The notes: a model not told the origin generated them from the letters alone. 64,000 nucleotides of DNA from Vibrio lentus (GCF_030409755.1 NZ_JAUFQE010000001.1:620001-684000); one strand, 5' to 3'. Positions 1-8,558 are shown, numbered from the stretch's first letter. Made by a program: numbers and translations.

Positions 1-930
1 CTCAGCAGTAGGAAAACCACCGTCGGCATTAGTGATCCATTCATAGAGTGGTGGGCAGTTTTCTTTCGGATCAAACTCATCAATAAGGCACTCGGATTCT
101 CGAGCCTGAGTAAAAGGTAAATACGACGGTATTCTTAACTTCTTAGAATATTGATTGTAATCTCCATTAAACTCTCGAACTTTCTCATAACCATCTAAAA
201 ATTTGGTGTTGAACTTGACATGATTGTCTCTCATCGCATCCAGTGACGAATATGAACTCTGAGTTTTAAATTGCGCTGCATATACAGGAATACCCTTATC
301 TGGATATAATGCATAATATGAATCAATTGCACTCAAGACTTGCTCTTGAAGACCTAGTTCTTTATCGCTTTCTAGCGGAACACCTGAATAAATCAATTCA
401 TCAAAACTAGAGTCTGCTTTTAGAGGTTCTTCAAATTCAGTTTTTACCCCATCAGTTACAACGATCGAATACGTCGTTCCTTCTTTTAATCCTGATTCGC
501 ATTGAATAGTAATATTGGAACCGTCAGCTGATATTTTAGTATCAACTTCCTCACCGGTTACGTTATCAATTAATACAACATTCCCGGCTAAGGATTCGTT
601 ATTTAGTGGATAACGCTTATCAGAATTAACACTTTGTAGAGGAATTAAAATCGGTTCTGCACAAAGCCCCCAGCCGTCTAAAGCTGCGTATGAGTTATTG
701 TAATCTTGATAATACGCGTCGTTAGTCGATGACATTGCTGCAACGTCTTCACCGACTCCAGTGATAGTTCCGTCGTCGTCATACCCGTAACCGTCGTTCG
801 GTTTTGGTAACTCATTTATGTTGTAGGGCACTAATACTGAAACGGGCTCTTGAGTCGGGTCTTCCGACTGACAGCCGAATAAGGCTAGCGTTATTAGTCC
901 ACATAAATATGGCTTATTGAATTCTTTCAA
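1..930 (-). CDS. Lipase-like surface lipoprotein, 3' end outside the window (VolA / Pla-1 / cef type)
   Basis: The first 310 residues are visible and the rest runs off the window edge. Starting at TTG 930, preceded by GAGG eight bases upstream, the protein opens with a short charged stretch, a hydrophobic segment and a lipobox ending LFGC (Cys20), so it should be a lipid-anchored outer-membrane or surface protein. An in-frame ATG at 972 gives 14 more residues but no better signal. The ALDGWG stretch, the IPLQS/PLN pattern and the GTTYSIVVTDGVK segment resemble the N-terminal domain of bacterial virulence-factor lipases such as Vibrio VolA. The catalytic domain is not visible, so lipase activity is inferred. 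It is divergent from the ToxR-like gene at 1330. Confidence 0.6.
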   Translation of the reverse strand, partial: MKEFNKPYLCGLITLALFGCQSEDPTQEPVSVLVPYNINELPKPNDGYGYDDDGTITGVGEDVAAMSSTNDAYYQDYNNSYAALDGWGLCAEPILIPLQSVNSDKRYPLNNESLAGNVVLIDNVTGEEVDTKISADGSNITIQCESGLKEGTTYSIVVTDGVKTEFEEPLKADSSFDELIYSGVPLESDKELGLQEQVLSAIDSYYALYPDKGIPVYAAQFKTQSSYSSLDAMRDNHVKFNTKFLDGYEKVREFNGDYNQYSKKLRIPSYLPFTQARESECLIDEFDPKENCPPLYEWITNADGGFPTAE

Positions 931-1329
931 AATTTCTACCTCGTAGCTTTCGCATTTAACTGGTGTGGTCATGCGTTTATTGTTATTTGAGTTGCCAATT
1001 GAGTCAGAGGTAAGCTTGACTTTTATTCGCAGAGAGCAAGGCAACACAGAGTTGGAATGACACGTTGATAGAACTACGTAAGAAATTTGAGCCGTTAACC
1101 CACACCCACTAAATCAGCGTCACCGAACAATGATCCAATAGCAGTGAACACCAAGCACCTTAAAACGCATTAAACAACCTAAAAAAGGTTTATAAGAAAG
1201 TCTAAATGATAAAGATTAATTGTTTATATTTAATAACTTACAATGTACTAGCACGAAAAATAGTGAGTTTATATTTATGCTGACATTTGTTATATTTACG
1301 TTAGAACGCTTATAACAACGAGAACCCAG
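931..1329. other. Divergent intergenic region, lipase-like gene / ToxR-like gene
   Basis: This 399-base AT-rich gap separates two divergent genes and must hold both promoters. Near 1190 there is a small hairpin, AACCT-AAAA-AAGGTT. No coding potential is obvious. A ToxR-family regulator often acts on neighbouring divergent promoters, so this gap is the natural place to look for its site, but I see no recognisable box. Confidence 0.5.
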
Positions 1330-2037
1330 ATGTCTGCTGAATTCATTATCAATGATGATATACAGGTCAATTTAGAAGAGAGTGAAATCCATCACTTCAA
1401 GACGGGCCGTACCTACCCAATAGGTTCTAATGAGTCAGAGTTACTCAAATATTTTATCTCTAGACCGAATGAAGTGATCACTCGCCAAGTTCTAATCGAG
1501 CAAGTGTGGGTGTCCAAAGGTATATATGTAGAAGATGGCAGCTTAATGCAGACTATCTCCATTTGTCGCAAAGCTTTAGAAGATAAGACCGGAATGATCA
1601 TTGTCACTGAACGCGGTAAAGGTTACCGATTTGCAGGGCAAGTAACGCAAGACAAAGAACGCGCATTACAAAAAATAAAACGACGACAGCAATCAGAAGA
1701 AGCTGAACAACAAACAGTTAACTCTAATGAAGAAAACACCAAAGCTGAATCAGCCGCCCCTGTAGATAAGAAAAACAATCTATTGACACTGATAGCCTTG
1801 TTTATAATTGCCGCTGTTTGTTCTCACTACCTATTCACATATTTAGATAGAAATAGCTTAGTGGAAGAGCTCACTGGTCAGCATTTTCTTTCTTGTAAAA
1901 TAGCATCAGACGAGTTTACTTTTAATGAGCTGAATAACGTTACTCTTTATGAGCATAAAGGACGAAAAATCATCATCGATAATTCAGGAAAATCTTTAAG
2001 CTTCCCTAGTGATTTTACAGGAGTAACTTGTGAATAA
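1330..2037 (+). CDS. ToxR/VtrA-like membrane-bound transcriptional regulator
   Basis: The 235-residue protein has a winged-helix Trans_reg_C (OmpR/ToxR-type) DNA-binding domain at about residues 10-103, a charged linker to about 148, one membrane segment at 150-171 and a short periplasmic tail of about 60 residues. The tail holds Cys189 and Cys234, which could form a disulfide as in ToxR. The layout (cytoplasmic wHTH, single membrane span, small sensor tail) is that of ToxR, TcpP and VtrA. The stop overlaps the next gene by 8 bases, which carries a single-span periplasmic partner; this overlap is typical of VtrA/VtrC and ToxR/ToxS co-component systems. Which target genes it controls cannot be told; the divergent lipase-like gene is a candidate. 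Confidence 0.8.
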   Translation: MSAEFIINDDIQVNLEESEIHHFKTGRTYPIGSNESELLKYFISRPNEVITRQVLIEQVWVSKGIYVEDGSLMQTISICRKALEDKTGMIIVTERGKGYRFAGQVTQDKERALQKIKRRQQSEEAEQQTVNSNEENTKAESAAPVDKKNNLLTLIALFIIAAVCSHYLFTYLDRNSLVEELTGQHFLSCKIASDEFTFNELNNVTLYEHKGRKIIIDNSGKSLSFPSDFTGVTCE

Positions 2038-2536
2038 AGAAATACGTACATTGATTGGAGTGACACTAATTGGTGTTTTAGTCGGTTGGCTGACGACTAT
2101 TTTTCCTAAAGTTCATTTGCAAGGTCATTATTTAGCTAACGCTGCGTCTGTGATCACCCCAACGAATAAAGTTATCTATAATCAGTCGTCAATCAATATC
2201 GAATTTAAGAAAAATAATAGCTACGATTTATTATATGTGTCTACCAAACAAGCCGGCTTTACTTCATCTGGATCTTATACGGCCACTCAACACAATATTT
2301 CATTAGATGAAAGTGCACATGAGCAAATTTTGCCGAATAGAGAGTTAGAGTTCTATGAGAAAGTCATGATCAGTGAAGGTTCTGTATTGTCGTCAGACGC
2401 AATGCCTTACATACCTCTAAACGATGATGAGCTGTTGCTCGTCACTCAAAATGGCATGATCCACTTTTGTAAAAAGATGGCCTGTCCTGATTTACCGACT
2501 TATTCAAACACCGAACCTGAGTTAAATATAAATTGA
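2030..2536 (+). CDS. VtrC/ToxS-like periplasmic partner of the ToxR-like regulator
   Basis: This 168-residue protein has one N-terminal membrane segment (residues 7-24) and a periplasmic domain rich in beta-strand-like stretches, with a Cys147-Cys152 pair near the end. Its start lies inside the last codons of the ToxR-like gene, so the two are probably translationally coupled. Size, topology and overlap match VtrC, which pairs with VtrA of V. parahaemolyticus to form a bile-salt-binding beta-barrel, and also ToxS. I cannot see clear sequence identity to either, so the ligand is unknown and the assignment rests on architecture and gene order. Confidence 0.6.
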   Translation: MNKEIRTLIGVTLIGVLVGWLTTIFPKVHLQGHYLANAASVITPTNKVIYNQSSINIEFKKNNSYDLLYVSTKQAGFTSSGSYTATQHNISLDESAHEQILPNRELEFYEKVMISEGSVLSSDAMPYIPLNDDELLLVTQNGMIHFCKKMACPDLPTYSNTEPELNIN

Positions 2537-2952
2537 TGAGTACATTGCAATAATAAGTACTTTTCATCCTCCAATGATTTGGCGTTTATCAACCTAATTC
2601 AGTAGGCGCCAAATCATAAAACAACCCACTTTCTTGTCATAAAGCCCCCTTTCCTGTCAGTTACCTCGACAAATAGACAAAACACGATAATTTTATAAAC
2701 CAGCCAATCATATGCAACTGAATTAATCAAAAGTGATCCAAGTTATATTCTATCAAGCCACATAATTTGTTTATTAACATCTAAACAACAGTAGTTAATC
2801 ATGATTTATAACCATAATTAACATCGAAAAAAATGTTTGTCTTAGATCATATCAACCTCAACTATGCCTCGTGCCACAGTGCAGTTTTCTGTACATTCAT
2901 TGTCATATTCTGAAACACTTTCTTATATTTTTTAAACTTTGTGGAGATTTCT
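2537..2952. other. Intergenic region before dcuC with an 11-bp inverted repeat
   Basis: The gap has an 11-bp perfect inverted repeat (ATGATTTGGCG at 2574-2584, CGCCAAATCAT at 2607-2617) just after the co-component pair. It has no T-run on the plus strand and may be a weak terminator. A direct repeat TTTCYTGTCA occurs near 2630 and 2650. A half-site ATCAA at 2851 could be part of an FNR site, which would suit an anaerobic dicarboxylate transporter, but the other half is poor. No gene is seen. Confidence 0.4.
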
Positions 2953-4320
2953 ATGCTAGAGCTCTTGATCGGATTAGTGATTACCATCGCTGTTGGTTAC
3001 TTTATTGTGAAAGGCTATAAAGCAGCGGGTGTATTATTAACTGCTGGCCTTGCCCTACTTCTTATTACTGGCCTTGTTGGTCACACAGTTTTACCAGCTA
3101 AGGTAGCTTCAACAGGTAACATGGTTACCGACGCACTAGAATTCGTTAAGTACATGCTTCAATACCGCGGGGGCGGCCTAGGCATGCAAATCATGCTTCT
3201 GTGTGGTTTCGCTTCATACATGACTCATATCGGCGCGAACAACGTGGTAGTAAAGCAATTTTCTAAACCACTTGCAGCTATCAAGTCTCCCTATGTACTT
3301 CTTGTTGCGGCTTACATCGTAGCGTGTCTAATGTCGCTAGCAGTAAGTTCTGCAACAGGCCTTGGTGTTCTATTGATGGCGACCCTATTCCCAATGATGA
3401 CAGCAATGGGTATTTCTCGCCCTGCTGCTGTCGCGGTTTGTGCTTCGCCTGCGGCAATTATCCTTTCACCAACGTCTGGTGATGTGGTTATTGCAGCTGA
3501 AAAATCAGGAATGTCTCTTGATGTGTTTGCCGTTCAAACGGTACTTCCAGTTTCTATTTGTGCAATCATCGTAATGGCTGCAGCCGCTTTCTTCTGGAAC
3601 AAGTATCTGGATAAGAAAGAAAACACACCAATGGAAAAAGTAGATGTTTCTGACATTGAAACGACAGCACCCGCTTTCTACGCTGCGTTGCCATTCCTGC
3701 CTATCATCGGTGTATTCCTATTTAACGGCCGTACAATTCCAGGCCTGTCACTTGATATCTACACCATCGTAGTGGGCTCTATCTTCGTGGGCGCAATCAT
3801 CGATTACGTTGTGAAGAAGTTCGACGGCGAAAAAACGCTAGAAGATCTAGATTCTTGCTACCAAGGCATGGCAGAAGCATTCAAAGGCGTGGTAATGCTG
3901 TTGGTTGCGGCGGGCGTATTTGCTCAAGGTCTAATGTCTATCGGTGCGATTGATAACCTAATCGGTCTTGCTGAATCGGCAGGCGCAGGTGGTATCGCAC
4001 TGATGCTAATCCTGACAGGTCTAACGGTTGCGGCTGCTATCGCGACAGGCTCTGGTAACGCGCCATTCTATGCATTCGTAGAGCTTGCTCCATCACTGGC
4101 AGCGAAAATGGGCTTGAACCCAGCGTTCCTAATCATCCCAATGCTTCAAGCATCGAACCTAGGTCGTACCATCTCGCCAGTATCTGGTGTAATTGTAGCG
4201 ACTTCTGGTATGGGTAAAATCAGCCCATTTGAAGTCGTAAAACGTACATCTGTCCCAGTAATCTGTGGTCTTATCACAGTTATCTTCGGTACGCTTGTTC
4301 TAGTACCAATGGCAGCTTAA
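2953..4320 (+). CDS. dcuC: Anaerobic C4-dicarboxylate transporter DcuC
   Basis: The 455-residue inner-membrane protein follows E. coli DcuC closely at the N terminus (MLELLIG, FIVKGYKAAGVLL, GHTVLP) and in the central blocks MTHIGAN, CLMSLAVSSATGLGVLL and SPAAIILSPTSGDVV. Length is close to the 461 residues of E. coli. DcuC exports succinate during fumarate respiration and fermentation. I prefer ATG 2953 over GTG 2941 because GGAG at 2943-2946 is correctly placed for it and because it matches the family start. It is monocistronic and ends at a strong terminator. The neighbouring narP fits a switch between anaerobic modes. Confidence 0.93.
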   Translation: MLELLIGLVITIAVGYFIVKGYKAAGVLLTAGLALLLITGLVGHTVLPAKVASTGNMVTDALEFVKYMLQYRGGGLGMQIMLLCGFASYMTHIGANNVVVKQFSKPLAAIKSPYVLLVAAYIVACLMSLAVSSATGLGVLLMATLFPMMTAMGISRPAAVAVCASPAAIILSPTSGDVVIAAEKSGMSLDVFAVQTVLPVSICAIIVMAAAAFFWNKYLDKKENTPMEKVDVSDIETTAPAFYAALPFLPIIGVFLFNGRTIPGLSLDIYTIVVGSIFVGAIIDYVVKKFDGEKTLEDLDSCYQGMAEAFKGVVMLLVAAGVFAQGLMSIGAIDNLIGLAESAGAGGIALMLILTGLTVAAAIATGSGNAPFYAFVELAPSLAAKMGLNPAFLIIPMLQASNLGRTISPVSGVIVATSGMGKISPFEVVKRTSVPVICGLITVIFGTLVLVPMAA

Positions 4321-4370
4321 TTCTCAGTAAAAGAGACATGCTAATTTAGATATAAAATGCTTAAACAAAA

Positions 4371-4403
4371 AGGCGCTGAACTTAATAGTTCAGCGCCTTT
4401 TTT
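4371..4403. terminator. Bidirectional Rho-independent terminator between dcuC and narP
   Basis: A perfect 12-bp stem (AGGCGCTGAACT, loop TAAT, AGTTCAGCGCCT) is flanked by A-run on the left and T-run on the right. It can serve dcuC on the plus strand and, less directly, transcripts coming from narP on the minus strand. Confidence 0.9.
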
Positions 4404-4503
4404 AATGTCACATGTTCAATGTCGTTTGAAGCTAACGCTATTTGATCCGAACACTTGTAACTAATAGTATGGCTTGAAATAGTTTATTTCAAAGGAACAA
4501 GCC

Positions 4504-5136
4504 CTACTTCATTTCACCGTAACGTTCTAGATAAAGAACCGTTGCAGCCGTACGTGAAGGTACCTGCAGCTTCTTCAGCAAGCTCTTCATATGTACCTTA
4601 ACTGTCGATTCAGAAATGAACAGATGATCAGCAATTTGCTTGTTACGGTAACCTTTCGCAACTTCTTGAAGGATCTGAGTTTCACGCTCAGTCAGTTGGT
4701 CAAAGATATCATTACGACTGTCAGCATCATTTAGGTAACGAGAAACGACACTGCTATAGGCTTTATCGCCGCTGTGTGCTTGCTTAAGCAGTTCAATGAG
4801 CTCATCGGGTTCAGTGTCTTTCAACAAGTAACCATCAGCGCCCGCTTTTACAATAGCTTCTATATCTGCAGGGCTATCCGATACGGTTAAGATGACAATG
4901 TTAGCGCTTGAACCATCGGTACGAAGTGCTTTTAGGGTATCTAATCCAGACATCCCTTTCATATTCAGATCCAAAAGGATCAAATCAGGTTCTTCTTCGT
5001 GAGCAAGTGCAACGGCTTCGGTGCCATTGCTCGCTTCTGCAATCACTTCAAATTCGTCTTCAAAGCTTAGTAATTGGCTTATACCTCGGCGCATCAATGG
5101 ATGATCATCGACCAGCATTACTTTACAAATCGTCAA
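4504..5136 (-). CDS. narP: NarP-type nitrate/nitrite response regulator
   Basis: The 210-residue protein has a receiver domain (acidic Asp10/Asp11, phospho-acceptor Asp56 in LLDLNMKGMSG, ILTVSD, Lys of YLLKD) and a LuxR/NarL helix-turn-helix at about 145-205. DDHPLMRRG and DLNMKGMSGLDTL are near identical to E. coli NarP. It would regulate nitrate, nitrite and other anaerobic respiration genes. The start is TTG 5136, with AAGGAAG six bases upstream; it overlaps the last 14 bases of narQ, which implies coupled translation. The cognate sensor gene is broken by an IS (see narQ), so phosphorylation may be lost or come from another kinase. Confidence 0.88.
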   Translation of the reverse strand: MTICKVMLVDDHPLMRRGISQLLSFEDEFEVIAEASNGTEAVALAHEEEPDLILLDLNMKGMSGLDTLKALRTDGSSANIVILTVSDSPADIEAIVKAGADGYLLKDTEPDELIELLKQAHSGDKAYSSVVSRYLNDADSRNDIFDQLTERETQILQEVAKGYRNKQIADHLFISESTVKVHMKSLLKKLQVPSRTAATVLYLERYGEMK

Positions 5137-6590
5137 CTTTAACTTCCTTCAAACTTTTATATTTCAATATGACTGTACAGCCTTCACCTTGAGCTGCTTC
5201 AATCGTTAAGTCGCCATTCAGTCTTGCCGCACGCTCCTGCATAATGCTCATTCCATAGTGGTTCATTCTCGAACTACCTAGGTCAAAGCCATCTCCATTA
5301 TCTTTGATCACGACTAATACTTCACCATCTTCATCGATACAGCATACATCTATCAAGTCGGCATTGGCGTGTTTTATTGCGTTTATTGTTGCTTCTCGAA
5401 TCAATTGAAGCAAGTGAACCTGACTGTGTGCATCAAGCTCAATCGATGACAGATTATTGGTTAAGTTAATCTTGGCATCTGTTCTTTCACTGAGTTGCTC
5501 GAGCATGGTGCTCAAAGCATCTCCGAAGTTGCCCTCTTTAATGGACAACCTAAATGTCGTGAGCAACTCTCTTAACTGAGTATAAGCATCGGCTAAGCCG
5601 TTACCTATCTCTGAAGCAATTTGCTCTGATTGCTCGCGGTGTTTTTGCTCAGGTAATTTACCAATCACACGCTTCAATAAAGTCACTTGAATCTTCAGGT
5701 ATGAAAGCGACTGAGCAAGTGAATCATGCAGCTCACGTGCTATTGTCGCACGCTCTTCCATAATAATAAGCTGCTCGGCTTTCTTTTGCGCGCGATTATA
5801 ATAGATTGCACGAGATAACAGTTGAATAAAGCTCTCTATTAACGTCTTTGTTGAGTGCCCATGATGATATGAGCAATACAGGTAACCTAAAATGAGCTCG
5901 TTATCATCCAGCTTCATCTCAAATTTTTCATACTCACGATTCGCGTCGTAGCCCTCATCCATTATCAATGAACGACCTGAGTTATCTACAATCTCTAATC
6001 TTAACGACTCGATTCCTTCTAAGCTGACTAAGTGCTGCAAGATGGCCCGAAAGTTTTCAGGGGCAATCCGCGTTACCGTGAGTTCTTGAGATGAATAATA
6101 AAGTGCTTGTAATGATTGGTTCGCGTTTTGCAGTTCAACCGTTTTGGCATCAACGACATCTTCGAGGTTTCGATAAAGTACACCCAAATCTTTGGCCATT
6201 GAGTTGAACGTTTTCGTCAAAATACCCAATTCGTTGTTGCTGGTAACCTGCAATTCCACCTTGAAGTCGCTATTTTTTATCCTCTGACTTGCGCCGACTA
6301 GCGCATGGAGAGGTTTAACAACTTGTTTACGTACAAAGTGAACAACAAAAAGAGATATGACGAGAATGCCACCTAAGCCAATACCACCAGCCCACGCTAA
6401 TTTAATCAGCTTATTCTCTGAAAACTCCTGAAGCTTGAAAACGAAGTGGTCTATCTCATTTACAAAGTTTTCCACCAGCACCAGATAATGTTGACGATCA
6501 TCGCTATTCAATACCCGCTTCAGTTCATGCCAGCGACCAATGATTAGATAGTAATCTTCTGTGATATCGGTTGGCACTTCCCAACTGACC
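5123..6590 (-). pseudogene. narQ: narQ, nitrate/nitrite sensor kinase, 5' third lost at an IS10-type element
   Basis: The remaining reading frame matches NarQ from the periplasmic segment EVPTDI onward: end of the sensor bundle, second membrane segment (LAWAGGIGLGGILVISLFVVHF), HAMP, central cysteine-poor GAF-like linker, dimerisation/H-box (ERATIARELHDSLAQ) and HATPase_c. Compared with E. coli NarQ about 85 residues are missing: the first membrane segment and helix 1 with the P-box that binds nitrate. The frame stays open into the IS to about 6688, adding about 33 foreign residues. The product, if made, would have one membrane span and no complete nitrate pocket. It overlaps narP, which is otherwise intact. 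Confidence 0.85.
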
Positions 6591-7912
6591 CTTGCGAATC
6601 CCCTCATAATCAGGCTTAAAAACAATGAGGTAGACGTGCATCGCCGTCTTTGATCTAATGAATATCGCTGAACACACATTTCGAACAAGTGGGTTAATAA
6701 TGCGCGACATTCAGATTCTACAACAAACCATACAAAACCAATGCCCCTCCATTCACAAAAAACGCGTTAGTTCTCTGATACTTGCTACAAAAAGTGTACT
6801 TGACGGCTCAGACTTAACGCTGACTAAACTAGGTCGCAAACTAGAAACTAATACCACGGTAAAACATGCGATCAAACGCGTTGATAGACTGCTTGGAAAT
6901 CGCCAACTACATCGTGAAAAAGACCTTATTTATAAATGGCATGCCTACTTAATAACGGGCGCTAACCCATGCCCTGTGATCCTTGTGGATTGGTCTGATG
7001 TTCGTGAACAACTTCGTTATATGACGTTAAGAGCATCCGTTGCACTTGATGGTCGAGCCGTCACAATCTTTGAACAAGTTTTTGAGTATGGCCAATACAA
7101 TTCACCGAAAAGTCACCAAACATTCCTCGATAAATTGCAGAGTATTTTGCCGAATAAAATCAGTCCGATCATCGTTTCTGATGCGGGTTTTAGAAATACT
7201 TGGTTCCGCCAAGTTCAGGAGAAAGGTTGGTTTTGGTTAGGTCGTGTCCGAGGTGAAGTATCAATCAAACAACCTCAAAAACCTTGGGTCTCAAATAAAA
7301 CCTTTTATCCAAACGCTGTCCATAAACCCAAATATCTTGGCAACTGCTTATTAGCAAAGAGATCACCGATATCTTGTGAAGCCTATGTTTATAAGGGATT
7401 AGAAAAAGGCCGAAAAGCCCAGCGCCATAGTAGAACCAGCCAAAAACACTCCGCTACACATCTCTATCAACGCAGTGCAAAGGAGCCGTGGCTACTCGCG
7501 ACTAATGTCCCTCGACATATCTTAAATGAAGTACAAATTACCAATCTGTACGCCAAGCGTATGCAGATAGAAGAAGCCTTCCGCGATCTAAAGAGTACCG
7601 CCTATGGGATCGCACTTCGTCACAACAGAACTCGCTGTACTAAGCGATTAGATATCCTGCTTCTTATTGCGTTGCTCGCTGAAATCTTGATGTGGTGGAA
7701 TGGCCTAATTGCAGTACAAGCCAAATGGCATTTTGACTTCCAAGCCAACAGCATTAAACACCGCCGAGTTCTATCCATACCTCGTCTAGGGAGAGAGGTA
7801 CGAAATCATCGGCGATATCAAATTAATGAATCCCAATATCAATGGGGAATGTTCGAATATCAAAGGCTCACACACAACGCAGGACTAGGGAAATTATGAG
7901 GGGATCCGTCAG
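6591..7912 (+). mobile_element. IS10-family (IS4 family, IS231/IS10 type) insertion sequence, about 1.32 kb
   Basis: The element carries one transposase gene and imperfect terminal inverted repeats. The right end, read inward from 7912, is CTGACGGATCCCCTCATAAT; the left end from 6591 is CTTGCGAATCCCCTCATAAT, 17 of 20 bases the same. Both resemble the IS10 ends, and the right end contains a GATC Dam site as in IS10. Another GATC lies at 6652, just before the transposase gene, where IS10 has its Dam-controlled promoter. Length is close to IS10 (1329 bp). The flanking nonamers (caactgacc and cgcctttat) do not match, so there is no 9-bp target duplication. The exact left boundary is uncertain by a few bases. 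Confidence 0.85.
6700..7899 (+). CDS. IS10-type transposase (IS4 family, DDE)
   Basis: This 399-residue protein is full length (IS10 transposase is 402) and carries the DDE triad: Asp97 in VDWSDVREQ, Asp161 in SDAGF and Glu291 within the YREK signature Tyr284-Arg287-Glu291-Lys298. The blocks RASVAL, RVRGEV, SAKEPWLLATN and the LGKL terminus follow IS10. ATG 6700 matches the IS10 start (MRDIQILQQ against MCELDILHD). An in-frame ATG at 6658 would add 14 residues not seen in the family. The gene looks intact, so the element may still be active. Confidence 0.93.
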   Translation: MRDIQILQQTIQNQCPSIHKKRVSSLILATKSVLDGSDLTLTKLGRKLETNTTVKHAIKRVDRLLGNRQLHREKDLIYKWHAYLITGANPCPVILVDWSDVREQLRYMTLRASVALDGRAVTIFEQVFEYGQYNSPKSHQTFLDKLQSILPNKISPIIVSDAGFRNTWFRQVQEKGWFWLGRVRGEVSIKQPQKPWVSNKTFYPNAVHKPKYLGNCLLAKRSPISCEAYVYKGLEKGRKAQRHSRTSQKHSATHLYQRSAKEPWLLATNVPRHILNEVQITNLYAKRMQIEEAFRDLKSTAYGIALRHNRTRCTKRLDILLLIALLAEILMWWNGLIAVQAKWHFDFQANSIKHRRVLSIPRLGREVRNHRRYQINESQYQWGMFEYQRLTHNAGLGKL

Positions 7913-7931
7913 CGCCTTTATATTTACTCAT
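7913..7931 (-). pseudogene. Six-codon 5' remnant of a minus-strand gene, probably the start of narQ
   Basis: Just outside the right IS end the minus strand reads GAGGTGAACAC followed by ATG 7931 and codons for MSKYKG before running into the IS. A good Shine-Dalgarno, same orientation as narQ and position at the IS border suggest this is the original narQ start with about 80 codons deleted between it and the remaining gene. It could instead be the start of a different lost gene. Confidence 0.45.
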
Positions 7932-8067
7932 GTGTTCACCTCGTGTTTAAAGTCCGGCCATTCTAACGTTCACCACCTCCAATAAATAAAACTCCAATAA
8001 CATCGTATTCAGTCTATATAAAATAAAAATAAAACAAACAAATACAACAACTTAATGTAAAATAATC

Positions 8068-8088
8068 AAGTAAAAATCATTTTCATTC
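8068..8088. promoter_or_regulatory. Fur-box-like site upstream of the histidine-rich gene
   Basis: The 21 bases match 15 of the 19 fixed positions of AAATGATAATNATTNTCATTT, with the right half ATTTTCATT intact. The site ends about 90 bases before ATG 8177. A Fur site ahead of a metal-binding protein is plausible, but the region is very AT-rich and chance matches are likely. Confidence 0.35.
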
Positions 8089-8176
8089 TTTATGTCGATT
8101 TTATTAACACGTGATTTATCTTAGCCACAAACAGATATAATTCTCCTCGTTCCTTAAACAACCAACCGAGATAAAT

Positions 8177-8449
8177 ATGTCTAATCAAGCACACCATACA
8201 AAAGTAGCAATTAAAGAAAAAATGAAACGTGTATATGGAGAAGATGTCGACCATAAACATAATAAAGACCATTTAGAATATAGAGAGCATCAACCATCTC
8301 ATTCTGGTCACCCTCATGGCGGAGAACCTGAAGGTCACAAACATTTAGTTAATCATCATCCAGATGGTCACCACAATAAGCACCATAAAGATAAAACGCA
8401 CGCACATAAACAATCATCACGCTTACACCATAAAAAGCAAAGTTCTTAA
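8177..8449 (+). CDS. Small histidine-rich protein, probably metal-binding
   Basis: The 90-residue protein has 21 histidines (23 percent), many as HH pairs or HxH, together with Lys, Asp, Glu and Gly and very few hydrophobic residues after position 25. No signal peptide or membrane segment is seen, so it is probably cytoplasmic and largely disordered. Such proteins (Hpn-like, HypB-type His-rich tails) usually bind nickel, zinc or cobalt, but no family was recognised. GAG seven bases before ATG 8177 serves as ribosome site. The gene stands alone between the IS and aspT, with a Fur-like box upstream and a hairpin downstream. Confidence 0.75.
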   Translation: MSNQAHHTKVAIKEKMKRVYGEDVDHKHNKDHLEYREHQPSHSGHPHGGEPEGHKHLVNHHPDGHHNKHHKDKTHAHKQSSRLHHKKQSS

Positions 8450-8464
8450 GCACTATGATTGTCT

Positions 8465-8493
8465 AAGTGGCGTCAATAATGAAACGCCACTTT
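8465..8493 (+). terminator. Probable terminator of the histidine-rich gene
   Basis: A 9-bp stem (AAGTGGCGT at 8465-8473, ACGCCACTT at 8484-8492) with a 10-base loop follows the stop codon by 16 bases. Only a short T-run follows, so termination may be partial and read on into aspT. Confidence 0.6.
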
Positions 8494-8558
8494 AAATAAA
8501 ACATATCTAAAAATTGGAACGTCGAGTTATTAACATGATGTTCCATCAAGGATTTACT

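Noticed and set aside
2720..2860. FNR or CRP site before dcuC
   Set aside because: Only half-sites (ATCAA at 2851, GTGATC near 2734) match; not enough for a call.
2941..2952. GTG 2941 as the dcuC start
   Set aside because: The GGAG there is the ribosome site for ATG 2953, which also fits the E. coli start.
8090..8272. Minus-strand 60-codon frame over the histidine-rich gene start
   Set aside because: It is a mirror frame of AT-rich promoter and His codons, with no support.
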